A stretch of 37,490 nucleotides of DNA. Origin: Spirochaetaceae bacterium (GTDB lineage: Bacteria; Actinomycetota; Actinomycetes; JACCUZ01). The notes under the pieces are model-generated. The model saw only the letters and a program-made list of their open reading frames with translations, was not told the DNA's origin and ran no database searches. Both the position numbers and the translations under genes were made by a program. Below are positions 9,288-18,153 of this stretch, piece by piece; positions within the stretch are counted from its first letter, which is position 1; every line of letters begins with the position of its first letter. The DNA is taken from positions 1-37,490 of the forward strand of contig JAJAYQ010000056.1 in assembly GCA_026786145.1 (NCBI GenBank), written 5' to 3'.

Positions 9288-11258
9288 CTAACGCTCGATG
9301 CGGAGGATGTGGGCCACGTGGTTCCAGGGCTCCAGTGACACGAAGTTGAACTGGCCCCAGTCGTAGTGCTCGCCGCTGACCTCGTCGTGGACGGTGACGC
9401 GGTCGTTCCATCCCAGGCCCAGCGCCGGCATGTCGAGCGACGTGGTGCCGGCCTGCGCGTTGTGGGAGTCCAGCGTGCAGATCACCAGCACGGTGTCGCC
9501 CGTGGCCGGGTCTGTCCTGGAGTAGGCGATGATCGCGTCGTTGTCGATGTGGTGGAACGTGATGTCACGCAGCTGCTGCAGGGCCGGGTGGGCGCGACGG
9601 ATCTCGTTGAGCCGCGTCAGGTAGGCCTCCAGCGAGTTGCCGGTGGCCGCGGCGGCCTCGAAGTCGCGGGGGCGCAGCTCGTACTTCTCGGAGTTGAGGT
9701 ACTCCTCGCTGCCGGGCTTGGCCGGCTCCCACTCGTAGAGCTCGAAGCCCGAGTAGACGCCCCAGGTCGGCGACATCGTTGACGCCAGGGTGGCGCGGAT
9801 CGCGAACATTCCGGGCCCGCCGGTCTGCAGGGACTCGTGCAGGATGTCCGGGGTGTTGACGAACAGGTTGGGCCTGGCCTCGTCGGCGCGCTCGGCGTGC
9901 ATGCGGGCGAACTCGGTGAGCTCAGCCTTCGTCGTCCGCCACGTGAAGTACGAGTACGACTGCGTGAACCCGAGCCGGGCGAGCCCGAACAGCCGCGCCG
10001 GACGTGTGAACGCCTCGGCCAGGAAGAGCACCTCGGGGTGGCTGGCCTTGACACGCCAGATCAGCCAGTGCCAGAAGTTCGGCGGCTTGGTGTGCGGGTT
10101 GTCGACGCGGAAGATCTTCACGCCGTGCTCCACCCAGTGCAGGACGACACGCAGCGACTCGGCGTAGATGCCGGCCGGGTCGTTGTCGAAGTTGACCGGG
10201 TAGATGTCCTGGTAGCGCTTGGGTGGGTTCTCCGCGTAGGCGATCGTGCCGTCGGGGCGGACGGTGAACCACTCCGGATGCTCGGCCACCCACGGGTGGT
10301 CCGGGGCGCACTGCAGCGCGAAGTCCAGAGCCACCTCCATGCCGAGGTCGTGGGTGCGGGCCACGAAGGCGTCGAAGTCCTCGAGCGGGCCGAGCTCGGG
10401 GTCGATCGCGTCGTGACCGCCCTCGGCCGAGCCGATGGCCCACGGCGAGCCGACGTCACCGGGTCCGGCGTTGACGGAGTTGTTGCGGCCCTTGCGGTGC
10501 CGGGTGCCGACGGGGTGGATGGGTGGCAGGTACACCACGTCGAAGCCCATCGCGGCGACGCGGTCGAGCTCCTTGCCCGCGGTCACGAACGTGCCGTGCA
10601 CCGCGCGGCCGGTCTCGTCGCGCCCGCCGGTGGAGCGTGGGAAGAACTCGTACCAGGAGCCGTACAGCGCGCGTGGCCGGTCGACGTAGACCTGCTGGGC
10701 GCGACCACGGGTGATCAGCTCCCGGACCGGACGCTCGACCATGATCTTCTCGACGGCGGGGAACAGCGCGGGCGCCACCCGGTTGCGCAGCGGCATCGCG
10801 GTGTCGCGCAGCGCGTTGGCGGCGCCGAAGAGCAGGTCACGGTGGGGGCGTTCGGCCGGGCGCCGGCCTACGCGCTGCAGCAGGCGCGCGCCGAGCTCCA
10901 GGTCGTTGGCCAGCTCCTCGGGGCTCTGCCCGGCGTCGAGCTTCTTGGTGACCGCGTTGCGCCACGTGGCCCATGGGTCGCTCCACGCGTCCACCCGGAA
11001 GGTCCACAGACCCTCCTCGTCGGGCACGACCGTGGCGGCGAACCGGTCGGAGTCCGAGCCGACGGGCTCCATCCGCACGTGCTGCGCGGAGGCCCGGTCG
11101 CCGAGCCTGCGCCACACCACGTTGGCGGCGACGGCGTCGTGTCCCTCCCGCCACACCGTGGCCGAGATCGGGACGACCTCGCCGACGACGGCCTTGGCGG
11201 GATGACGTCCGCCACCGACCGAGGGGCTGATGTCATCGATACCCAGCCGACCGGTCAT
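9288..11258 (-). CDS. glgE: Alpha-1,4-glucan:maltose-1-phosphate maltosyltransferase GlgE
   Basis: GlgE transfers maltosyl units from maltose 1-phosphate to the non-reducing end of alpha-1,4-glucan. The product has 656 residues (S. coelicolor GlgE about 675, M. tuberculosis about 700). The N-terminal beta-sandwich and helical insert cover about 1-200, followed by the family's SWYEFFPRS and YLPPIHPVG motifs. The nucleophile is D386 in [12 protein letters not shown] and the acid/base is E415 in [10 protein letters not shown], each eight below the S. coelicolor numbers D394 and E423. The ATG is preceded by a GGGGG run about seven bases upstream. It is divergent from glgP, as in mycobacteria. The substrate would come from TreS and maltokinase on the same strand, beyond the accessory insertion. 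Confidence 0.96.
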   Translation of the reverse strand: MTGRLGIDDISPSVGGGRHPAKAVVGEVVPISATVWREGHDAVAANVVWRRLGDRASAQHVRMEPVGSDSDRFAATVVPDEEGLWTFRVDAWSDPWATWRNAVTKKLDAGQSPEELANDLELGARLLQRVGRRPAERPHRDLLFGAANALRDTAMPLRNRVAPALFPAVEKIMVERPVRELITRGRAQQVYVDRPRALYGSWYEFFPRSTGGRDETGRAVHGTFVTAGKELDRVAAMGFDVVYLPPIHPVGTRHRKGRNNSVNAGPGDVGSPWAIGSAEGGHDAIDPELGPLEDFDAFVARTHDLGMEVALDFALQCAPDHPWVAEHPEWFTVRPDGTIAYAENPPKRYQDIYPVNFDNDPAGIYAESLRVVLHWVEHGVKIFRVDNPHTKPPNFWHWLIWRVKASHPEVLFLAEAFTRPARLFGLARLGFTQSYSYFTWRTTKAELTEFARMHAERADEARPNLFVNTPDILHESLQTGGPGMFAIRATLASTMSPTWGVYSGFELYEWEPAKPGSEEYLNSEKYELRPRDFEAAAATGNSLEAYLTRLNEIRRAHPALQQLRDITFHHIDNDAIIAYSRTDPATGDTVLVICTLDSHNAQAGTTSLDMPALGLGWNDRVTVHDEVSGEHYDWGQFNFVSLEPWNHVAHILRIER

Positions 11259-11469
11259 CGGCGCACCCCCGGATCACCTCGTGTGAACTACGAACCTACC
11301 TACCCGCTCCCGCTACGATCGGAACGGGCCGCCGTCGTCCGCGCATCGTTCATGTGATCGTCACCGAGACGGGTGCCCGCCCAGGATCCTCGGGGCGCAT
11401 GCGCCCGTCCAGCCCCGGCCGGGGCCTTCTTGACCGATCCCGCCGTCGATTCAACTACGCTTCGTGCCC
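11259..11469. promoter_or_regulatory. Divergent glgE/glgP promoter region
   Basis: No gene lies in these 211 bases between divergent glgE and glgP. On the plus strand TACGCT (11456-11461) ends eight bases before the GTG at 11470, which would suit a leaderless glgP transcript; TTGACC at 11430-11435 is a possible -35 box, though its 20-base spacing is long. On the minus strand TAGGTT-like sequences near 11290-11300 could serve glgE. Confidence 0.4.
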
Positions 11470-14031
11470 GTGAGAGCCCTTCGCCGTTTCACCGTCCGGG
11501 CGCAGCTCCCGCCATCGCTGGCGCCGCTGCAGACGTTGGCCACCAACCTGCGGTGGACCTGGCATCCACCCACCCACGACCTGTTCGCCACCTTGGACCC
11601 GGATGCGTGGGACCGCGCCGGTCACGATCCGGTACGGCTGCTCGGCGAGATGACTACGGCGAGGCTGGCGGAACTGGCCGCCGATGCCGAGACCGTCGTC
11701 ACCGTCCGGGAGCTGGTCGACGACCTCGCGGCGTACCTCCGCGAGCCACGCTGGTACCAGACCGAACGCGAGGACGACCCGACGCTGCCCGACGCCGTCG
11801 GCTACTTCTCGATGGAGTTCGGCGTCTCCGAGGTGCTGCCCAACTACTCCGGCGGTCTCGGCGTGCTCGCCGGTGACCACCTCAAGTCGGCATCCGACCT
11901 CGGCCTGCCGCTGATCGGCGTCGGGCTGCTGTACCGGTCGGGCTACTTCCGGCAGTCGCTCTCGCTCGACGGCTGGCAGCTCGAGCACTACCCGGTGCTC
12001 GACCCGCAGGGGCTACCCCTGCGGTTGCTCTGCGGGGACGGCGGCGACCCGATCCTCGTGTCCGTGGCGATGCCCGCCGGCCGGACGCTGTCCGCGCGCG
12101 TCTGGCAGGCCGCGGTCGGCCGGGTTCCGTTGTTGCTGCTCGACACCGAGATCGAGGAGAACGAGCCCGACCTGCGTGGCGTCACCGACCGGCTCTACGG
12201 CGGCGACCAGCACCAGCGCATCCGCCAGGAGATCCTCGTCGGGATCGGCGGCGTGCGGGCCGTCCGCGCGTTCTGCGCCGCCACCGGCCACCCGTCGCCG
12301 GAGGTGTTCCACACCAACGAGGGCCACGCCGGCTACCTGGGCCTGGAGCGCATCCGCGAGCTGCAGGACGGGCCGGGCCTGTCGTTCGACGAGGCTGTCG
12401 CCACCGTCCGGGCGGGCACGGTGTTCACCACCCACACGCCCGTCCCCGCGGGCATCGACAGGTTCCCCGTCGAGATGGTGCAGCACTACTTCGCCGCGGG
12501 TCGCACCGACAGCGGAGACCCCATCGACACCCTCCTGCCCGGCGTCCCCACCGACCGGGTGCTCGCGCTGGGTTCGGAGGAGAACCCCACCATGTTCAAC
12601 ATGGCGCACATGGGGCTGCGCCTGGCCCAGCGGGCCAATGGCGTGTCGAAGCTGCACGGTGCCGTGTCGCGGGGCATGTTCGGCTCCCTCTGGGAGGGAT
12701 TCGACGCCGACGAGGTCCCGATCCGTTCGGTCACCAACGGCGTCCACGGGGCCACCTGGGAGGCCCGCGAGGTCACGGAGCTGATCGGCGAGCCGGGCGG
12801 CGTCCCGACCGAGGTCTCCGACCAGACCCTGTGGGAGCTGCGGGGTGCGCTGCGCGCGCGGCTGGTCCACGAGGTCCGCCGCCGCGTCCGGGAGGCGTGG
12901 CTGGAACGCGGCGCGTCCGCCCCCGAGCTGGGCTGGACCGACCACGTCTTCGACCCGGAGGTGCTGACCGTCGGCTTCGCCCGACGTGTCCCGACCTACA
13001 AGCGGCTGACCCTGATGCTGCGGGACAAGGACCGGTTGCGCGACCTCCTGCTCGACCCGAGCCGTCCGGTGCAGCTCGTCGTGGCGGGCAAGTCGCACCC
13101 GGCCGACGACGGTGGCAAGGCGCTGATCCAGGAGGTCGTGCAGTTCGCCGACGACCCGGCCGTGCGCCACCGCATCGCGTTCCTCCCCGACTACGACATG
13201 TCGATGGCCCGCTACCTCTACTGGGGTTGCGACGTCTGGCTCAACAACCCGCTGCGGCCGTTGGAGGCGTGCGGCACGTCGGGCATGAAGTCGGCGCTCA
13301 ACGGCGGGCTCAACCTCTCCATCCGCGACGGGTGGTGGGACGAGTTCTACGACGGCGCCAACGGCTGGGCCATCCCCACCGCCGACGGCATCACCGACCC
13401 CACCCGCCGCGACGACCTCGAGGCCAACGCGCTCTACGAACTGCTGGCCACGCAGGTGGGCCCGGTGTTCTACGAGCGCACCAACGGCGTCCCGCCGCGC
13501 TGGGTGGAGCTGGTGCGCCACACCTTGACGACCCTGCGCCCCCAGGTGCAGGCCACGCGCATGGTGCAGGAGTACACCCAGGGCCTCTACTCGCCCGCCG
13601 CCCGCGCGGCCACCCTGATCGCGGCCGACGGGTTCGCCGGTGCCAAGGAGCTGGCGGCCTACCGGGCGCGGCTGGGTGCGGCGTGGAACCGGGTGCAGGT
13701 GCTCGGCGTCGACGCGTCCGGGCTCCCCGACACACCGGTGGTCGGTGCGCCGATGACGATGCGTGCAGCCGTCGCGCTCGGGGGGCTCTCGCCGTCCGAC
13801 GTGGTGGTGCAGGCCGTCGTCGGGCAGGTGGACGAGGCCGACGAGCTGCGCGGCTCCACCACGGTGGCGATGACGCACGTCGGTGCGGTGGACGGCGACG
13901 ATGACGGCGACCGCTTCGAAGCCGTGGTGCCCCTGCCGCACGCGGGCCTGACGGGCTACACGGTCAGGGTCCTGCCCCACCACGACCTGCTGGCCAGCCC
14001 GGCGGAACTGGGCAAGGTGGTCCTGGCCTGA
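11470..14031 (+). CDS. glgP: Glycogen/alpha-glucan phosphorylase
   Basis: The enzyme releases glucose 1-phosphate from alpha-1,4-glucan using a pyridoxal phosphate cofactor. The product has 853 residues from the GTG at 11470; an in-frame GTG at 11464 would add two. I prefer 11470 because relatives begin with a short basic RALRRFTVRA segment and a -10-like TACGCT lies eight bases upstream, with no ribosome site, suggesting leaderless expression. The cofactor lysine is in GTSGMKSALNGG, near residue 607. Other family signatures are GYFSMEFGVSEVLPNYSGGL near 115, FHTNEGHAGYLGLERI near 280, and VTNGVHGATWEAREV near 425. It is divergent from glgE and converges with glgX, so the two glucan-degrading genes face each other. 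Confidence 0.95.
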   Translation: MRALRRFTVRAQLPPSLAPLQTLATNLRWTWHPPTHDLFATLDPDAWDRAGHDPVRLLGEMTTARLAELAADAETVVTVRELVDDLAAYLREPRWYQTEREDDPTLPDAVGYFSMEFGVSEVLPNYSGGLGVLAGDHLKSASDLGLPLIGVGLLYRSGYFRQSLSLDGWQLEHYPVLDPQGLPLRLLCGDGGDPILVSVAMPAGRTLSARVWQAAVGRVPLLLLDTEIEENEPDLRGVTDRLYGGDQHQRIRQEILVGIGGVRAVRAFCAATGHPSPEVFHTNEGHAGYLGLERIRELQDGPGLSFDEAVATVRAGTVFTTHTPVPAGIDRFPVEMVQHYFAAGRTDSGDPIDTLLPGVPTDRVLALGSEENPTMFNMAHMGLRLAQRANGVSKLHGAVSRGMFGSLWEGFDADEVPIRSVTNGVHGATWEAREVTELIGEPGGVPTEVSDQTLWELRGALRARLVHEVRRRVREAWLERGASAPELGWTDHVFDPEVLTVGFARRVPTYKRLTLMLRDKDRLRDLLLDPSRPVQLVVAGKSHPADDGGKALIQEVVQFADDPAVRHRIAFLPDYDMSMARYLYWGCDVWLNNPLRPLEACGTSGMKSALNGGLNLSIRDGWWDEFYDGANGWAIPTADGITDPTRRDDLEANALYELLATQVGPVFYERTNGVPPRWVELVRHTLTTLRPQVQATRMVQEYTQGLYSPAARAATLIAADGFAGAKELAAYRARLGAAWNRVQVLGVDASGLPDTPVVGAPMTMRAAVALGGLSPSDVVVQAVVGQVDEADELRGSTTVAMTHVGAVDGDDDGDRFEAVVPLPHAGLTGYTVRVLPHHDLLASPAELGKVVLA

Positions 14032-14046
14032 CCTGCGCCGCGCGAA

Positions 14047-14083
14047 CGGCACTCTCGTGCGAACTCGTCGCCCGAGAGTGCCG
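14047..14083. terminator. Inverted repeat between convergent glgP and glgX
   Basis: CGGCACTCTCG (14047-14057) and CGAGAGTGCCG (14073-14083) form a perfect 11-base stem with a 15-base loop. The position between two convergent genes suits a bidirectional terminator without a T tract, but it could also be a copy of a dispersed palindromic element. Confidence 0.55.
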
Positions 14084-14128
14084 CTCGTCCAGCAGTCGTG
14101 GCGGTTCGCGCCTGCGGGCGCACCCTGG

Positions 14129-14180
14129 CCCCGACTCGCGCGCATGCCCCGACTCGCGCGCACGCTGGCCCCGACTCGCG
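14129..14180. repeat. Three copies of CCCCGACTCGCG beside glgX
   Basis: The 12-base word CCCCGACTCGCG occurs at 14129-14140, 14147-14158 and 14169-14180. The outer copies extend to 20-base blocks (14121-14140 and 14161-14180) that differ at one base. The array ends just before the glgX stop codon. It resembles decayed intergenic repeats; no function can be assigned. Confidence 0.8.
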
Positions 14181-14182
14181 GG

Positions 14183-16192
14183 TCAGGGGGTGGTGCGCAG
14201 AAGGAGCAGGGAGCGCGGCGGGAGGGTGATCGTCGTGCTGGACGGGAGGGGGCGGCTGCTCGCCGGGGCGCCGTCGGGGCGGGTGCTGTCGACGACCGGG
14301 GTGAACGGTCCCGCTGGGGGCAGCGTCGCCGGCACCGCGTCGGGCCCGCCGTGCAGGAACAGCAGCCACTCCCCACGCAGCAGGCCGAGGGTGTGCAGCT
14401 CGCCGTCGTGCCAGTCGTGCCCCCCGATCCGGCGCCCGTCCGGATGCCACCAGAGGATCTCCCCGTGGCGGTAGAAGCGGTCGCGATGCAGCGCCGCTGA
14501 GCCGTGGCGGATCGCGGCCACCCGCTGCGTGAAGCCGGTCAGTGATGCGGCCGAGGCGTCCGGCGTCCAGTCCGTCCAGGACGTCTCGTCGTCGTGGCAG
14601 TAGGCGTTGTTGTTGCCGCCCTGGGTGCGCCACCGCTCGTCGCCGGCGAGCAGCATCGGTGTCCCCGTCGAGAGCAGCACGGTGCCGAGCAGTGCGCGGG
14701 CGGTCGCCAGCCGCCTCGCGAGGATCACCGGAGAGGACGTGTCGCCCTCCACGCCGAGGTTCTGCGAGCGGTTGTCGTCGGTGCCGTCGAGGTTGGCCTC
14801 GCCGTTGGCCTCGTTGTGCTTGCGCTCGTAGGACACGAGATCGCGCAGCGTGAACCCGTCGTGAGCGGTGACGAAGTTGACCGACGCCCACGGCCTGCGT
14901 CCCGAGTGCTTGTACAGGTCGGAGCTGCCCGTCAGACGCGAGGCGACCTCGCCGATACCGCCGTGGCCGCGCCAGAAGTCGCGCACCGCGTCGCGGAACC
15001 GGCCGTTCCACTCCGACCACGCGACGCCGAACCCGCCGACCCGGTAGCCCTCACCGGTGGCGTCCCACGGCTCGGCGATCAGCTTGACGCCCGACAGGAT
15101 CGGGTCGATCGCGATCGCCGTCAGCAGGGGGGAGTTCGGGTCGAACGCGCCGCTGCGCGGCCGGCCGAGGACGCTGGCGAGGTCGATGCGGAAACCGTCG
15201 ACGCCGAACGCCGTCACCCAGTGCCGCAGTGCGTCGCAGACGAGCCGGATCACCATGGGCGAGCCCGGGTCGAGGGTGTTTCCGGTGCCGGTGATGTCGG
15301 CGTCGTGGCCGTTGCCGCCGAGTGAGTAGTACGCGGGCGCATCCAGGCCCCGGTAGGACAGCGTCGTCCCGCCGACGCCGCCCTCGGCGGTGTGGTTGGG
15401 CACCAGGTCGAGGATCACCTCGATACCGGCCGCATGCATCGCCGCCACCATCGCCCGGAACTCCGCGATCTCCGCGCCCGGCACGCTCGCGTAGCCCGCG
15501 TGCGGGGCGAGGAACCCCAACGTCGCGTAGCCCCAGTAGTTGCTCATGCCGCGCTGCAGCAGCGGCGGCTCGTCGGCGATGGACGTGACGGGCAGAAGCT
15601 CCACGGCCGTGACGCCGATGCGACGCAGATGGCCTGTCACCGCGGGGTGGGCCAGCCCCAGGTAGGTGCCACGGTGCTCGGGCGGCACGTCGGGGTGGAG
15701 CATCGTGTGGCCGCGGACGTGCAGCTCGGCGATCACCGTCTCCGACCACGGCACGTCCGGACGGTCGACGGGAGTGGGTACGTCCGGCGCCGTGACGACC
15801 GAGAGCGGCACGTGGCCGAGCGAGTCGACGGTGCTGCGCAGGCCCGTCATCGGGTCGTCCACCCAGCCGCGCGCGGCCGCCAGGTTCGTGACCCGGCCGA
15901 CGATCCGGCGTGCGTAGGGGTCGACGAGGATCTTCGCCGGGTTGGCGCGCAGCCCGTCCCACGGACGGTAGGGGCCGTGCACCCGGTAGCCGTAGCGCTG
16001 CCCGGCGCGGACTCCGGGGACGTGTCCGTGCCACACCCCGAACGTCCGTTCGGTCAGGGCGACACGCCGCTCCGTCGGCTCGGCGTCGGGACCGGAGACC
16101 AGACACACCTCCACGGCATCCGCGCTGGTGGAAGCGACTGCGAAGCGGACCCCGACGGCATCGACGTGGGCACCCAGCGGGAAGACCGACAC
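14183..16192 (-). CDS. glgX: Glycogen debranching enzyme GlgX (isoamylase type)
   Basis: GlgX hydrolyses alpha-1,6 branch points after phosphorylase has shortened outer chains. The product has 669 residues, near the lower end of its family (about 650-720). An N-terminal CBM48-like domain covers about 1-120 and contains GYRVHGPYRPWDGLR. The GH13 barrel shows LDLVPNHTAEGG at 261-272, VDGFRIDLASVLGR with nucleophile D337, KLIAEPWDATGEGY with acid E374, and VTAHDGFTLRDLVSY with D445. The GTG start has no ribosome site but lies eight bases after TATCCT on the minus strand, suggesting a leaderless message. It converges with glgP, consistent with joint glucan breakdown, and is divergent from the ABC ATPase gene, whose start is only 20 bases away. 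Confidence 0.95.
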   Translation of the reverse strand: MSVFPLGAHVDAVGVRFAVASTSADAVEVCLVSGPDAEPTERRVALTERTFGVWHGHVPGVRAGQRYGYRVHGPYRPWDGLRANPAKILVDPYARRIVGRVTNLAAARGWVDDPMTGLRSTVDSLGHVPLSVVTAPDVPTPVDRPDVPWSETVIAELHVRGHTMLHPDVPPEHRGTYLGLAHPAVTGHLRRIGVTAVELLPVTSIADEPPLLQRGMSNYWGYATLGFLAPHAGYASVPGAEIAEFRAMVAAMHAAGIEVILDLVPNHTAEGGVGGTTLSYRGLDAPAYYSLGGNGHDADITGTGNTLDPGSPMVIRLVCDALRHWVTAFGVDGFRIDLASVLGRPRSGAFDPNSPLLTAIAIDPILSGVKLIAEPWDATGEGYRVGGFGVAWSEWNGRFRDAVRDFWRGHGGIGEVASRLTGSSDLYKHSGRRPWASVNFVTAHDGFTLRDLVSYERKHNEANGEANLDGTDDNRSQNLGVEGDTSSPVILARRLATARALLGTVLLSTGTPMLLAGDERWRTQGGNNNAYCHDDETSWTDWTPDASAASLTGFTQRVAAIRHGSAALHRDRFYRHGEILWWHPDGRRIGGHDWHDGELHTLGLLRGEWLLFLHGGPDAVPATLPPAGPFTPVVDSTRPDGAPASSRPLPSSTTITLPPRSLLLLRTTP

Positions 16193-16200
16193 GATCGGCG

Positions 16201-16206
16201 AGGATA
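16201..16206 (-). promoter_or_regulatory. Putative -10 box of glgX
   Basis: TATCCT on the minus strand ends eight bases before the glgX GTG, the spacing expected when transcription begins at the start codon. The same bases read AGGATA on the plus strand and may serve as the ribosome site of the divergent ABC gene, so the two signals overlap. Confidence 0.45.
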
Positions 16207-16212
16207 GGCGAC

Positions 16213-17142
16213 GTGGCAGCGCCGGGATCGCACCCTGAGTCCTTGTTCACTGCGGGTAGTGCCGCAGGACCCGACGATGCGGGGCGGGGTGTCGCCGTGC
16301 CCGATGTCGCGGCGCGGGCCGTCGACGCGGCGCATGACGGCACCGGAGGTCCCGATCTCACGGACCTCGTGATCCGGATGGACGGCGTGGCGGTGCGGCG
16401 CGGCCCGTCCACGCTGGTCCACGACATCGACTGGCACGTCGAGGTCGACGAGCGCTGGGTCGTGCTCGGTCCGAACGGGGCGGGCAAGACGACCCTGCTG
16501 CGGCTGGCGGCGGCGGAGCTGCACCCGTCCGACGGCACGGTGCACGTGCTCGGTGAGAAGCTCGGCCGGGTCAACGTGTTCGAGCTGCGCACCCGCATCG
16601 GACTGAGCTCGGCCTCCCTCGGGGCGCGCGTGCCCGACGACGAGACGGTCCGCGACGTGGTGGTCAGCGCCGGCTACGGGGTGCTGGGCCGCTGGCGCGA
16701 GCGGTACGACGGCGCCGACACCGACCGCGCCGACGCCCTGCTCGACGCCCTGGGCGTGCGAGCGCTGGCCGGGCGGCGGTTCGGCACGTTGTCCGAAGGT
16801 GAGCGCAAGCGCACCATGATCGCCCGCGCGCTCATGACCGACCCCGAGCTGCTCCTGCTCGACGAGCCCGCCGCGGGCCTCGACCTCGGCGCCCGCGAGG
16901 ACCTCATCGGACGCCTCACAACGCTGGCGGCCGACCCGGACGCGCCCGTGTCGGTGCTGGTCACCCACCACGTCGAGGAGATCCCGAGCGGGTACAGCCA
17001 CGGTCTGCTGCTGCGCGAAGGTGCCGTGGTGGCCGCCGGCCTCCTCGACGACGTGCTCACCGACGACAACCTCACCGCGACGTTCGGGCTCCCCCTGCGG
17101 GCCCAGCGCCGCCGCGGCCGCTACTCGGCCTGGCTGCGCTGA
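16213..17142 (+). CDS. ABC transporter ATP-binding protein (stand-alone ATPase)
   Basis: A single nucleotide-binding domain with all motifs: Walker A GPNGAGKT near residue 86, signature LSEGERKR, Walker B LLLLDEP, and the H-loop VTHHVEE. The VLGEKLGRVNVFELRTRIG stretch after Walker A and the lack of an adjacent permease resemble a group of actinobacterial cytosolic ATPases similar to M. tuberculosis Rv3041c; the partner and substrate are unknown. The start is uncertain. GTG 16213 (309 residues) has AGGATA upstream and is used here; GTG 16297 (281 residues) has a GGGGCGGGG run upstream and ATG 16378 lies closer to the domain. The first 40-50 residues of the longer form are poorly structured. 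A large palindrome follows the stop codon. Confidence 0.88.
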   Translation: MAAPGSHPESLFTAGSAAGPDDAGRGVAVPDVAARAVDAAHDGTGGPDLTDLVIRMDGVAVRRGPSTLVHDIDWHVEVDERWVVLGPNGAGKTTLLRLAAAELHPSDGTVHVLGEKLGRVNVFELRTRIGLSSASLGARVPDDETVRDVVVSAGYGVLGRWRERYDGADTDRADALLDALGVRALAGRRFGTLSEGERKRTMIARALMTDPELLLLDEPAAGLDLGAREDLIGRLTTLAADPDAPVSVLVTHHVEEIPSGYSHGLLLREGAVVAAGLLDDVLTDDNLTATFGLPLRAQRRRGRYSAWLR

Positions 17143-17155
17143 CCGCGTCGCCCAG

Positions 17156-17210
17156 GTTCAGGAAAGCCACCTTCATGCCCGCTCCGGGCAGGAACGTGGC
17201 TTTCCTGAAC
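17156..17210. terminator. 55-base near-perfect palindrome between ABC gene and echA
   Basis: The outer arms at 17156-17170 and 17196-17210 pair perfectly over 15 bases (GTTCAGGAAAGCCAC with GTGGCTTTCCTGAAC). Inside, after one mismatch, TTC pairs with GAA, and after a second mismatch TGCCCG pairs with CGGGCA around a three-base loop. The RNA hairpin would be very stable. It follows the ABC gene stop by 13 bases and precedes the echA promoter, so a terminator role is likely. It could also be a mobile palindromic element. Confidence 0.7.
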
Positions 17211-17225
17211 TGCATGGGCGGCCGT

Positions 17226-17231
17226 TAGGGT
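17226..17231 (+). promoter_or_regulatory. Putative -10 box of echA
   Basis: TAGGGT ends six bases before the GTG of the enoyl-CoA hydratase gene, which lacks a ribosome site. This is the pattern of leaderless actinobacterial transcripts. No clear -35 box lies upstream, where the large palindrome occupies the space. Confidence 0.5.
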
Positions 17232-17237
17232 TCCACC

Positions 17238-18017
17238 GTGACCGAATTCGTGCAGCTCGAGGTCGACGGCGGGGTCGGGGTGATCCGGCTGGACCGCCCC
17301 CCGATGAACGCGTTCAACCGGCAGGTGCAGGAGGAGCTCAAGGCGTGCGCCGAGGAGGCGGCGCGTCGCGCGGACGTCGCGTCGGTGGTCGTCCACGGCG
17401 GGGAGAAGGTGTTCGCCGCCGGCGCCGACGTCAAGGAGATGGTGGGGATGACCTACGCCGACATCGCCCCGGTCGCCCGAAGGCTCTCGGCGTGTTTCGG
17501 GTCGATCTCGGAGATCCCCAAGCCCACCGTCGCCGCGATCACCGGATTCGCACTCGGCGGCGGCATGGAGGTGGCGCTGGGTTGCGACCGCCGGGTCTGC
17601 GGCGACAACGCACGGCTCGGCCAGCCCGAGATCCTGCTCGGCATCATCCCCGGCGGCGGCGGCACGCAGCGGATGACGCGCCTGATCGGCGTACCTCGGG
17701 CCAAGGACCTGATTTTCACCGGGCGGATGGTGAAGGCCGACGAGGCGCTGGCGATCGGTCTCGTGGACGAGGTCGTGCCGGCCGACGAGGTCTATGCCGC
17801 AGCGCGACGGTGGGCCGAGCAGTTCGTGGGCGGCCCCGCTGTGGCGCTGGCCGCGGCCAAGAAGGCGATCGACTCCTGCCTGGACACGGACCTGCGTACC
17901 GGCCTGGATCTGGAGGCGGAGATGTTCGCCGCCCTCTTCGCCACCGACGACCGTCGCAGGGGCATGGAGTCCTTCGTGGCGAACGGACCCGGCAAGGCGG
18001 AGTTCACCGGGCGCTGA
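17238..18017 (+). CDS. echA: Enoyl-CoA hydratase/isomerase family protein
   Basis: A 259-residue crotonase-fold protein of normal length. It would hydrate trans-2-enoyl-CoA in fatty-acid beta-oxidation or act on a related acyl-CoA. Seen motifs are the first oxyanion-hole segment FAAGADVKEM near residue 58, the second FALGGGMEVALGCDRR near 103-118, and PEILLGIIPGGGGTQ near 132-146. Both catalytic-type glutamates, in GGGMEV and in PEI, are present, favouring true hydratase activity over a specialised member. The GTG start follows TAGGGT by six bases and has no ribosome site. Neighbours do not form a fatty-acid operon, so the precise substrate cannot be given; the symbol denotes the family only. 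Confidence 0.9.
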   Translation: MTEFVQLEVDGGVGVIRLDRPPMNAFNRQVQEELKACAEEAARRADVASVVVHGGEKVFAAGADVKEMVGMTYADIAPVARRLSACFGSISEIPKPTVAAITGFALGGGMEVALGCDRRVCGDNARLGQPEILLGIIPGGGGTQRMTRLIGVPRAKDLIFTGRMVKADEALAIGLVDEVVPADEVYAAARRWAEQFVGGPAVALAAAKKAIDSCLDTDLRTGLDLEAEMFAALFATDDRRRGMESFVANGPGKAEFTGR

Positions 18018-18153
18018 GCGCCGCGTCGACGAGCGATGTGGACGGCCAGGCCGAACGCCGGTCCACCGGCTCGGGCGCGCGGCGGGCCCGGGACGAGGAT
18101 CGTGAAGGACTCAGCACCACGGCGACCGCCGTCGGGCGAGCTGACCGATGGAG

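Noticed and set aside
12013-14376. A 787-codon minus-strand frame opposite glgP
   Set aside because: Shadow of glgP; composition is biased and there is no recognisable motif.
16201-16213. A dedicated regulatory operator between glgX and the ABC gene
   Set aside because: The 20-base divergent gap is explained by a -10 box on one strand and a ribosome site on the other; no palindrome is present.
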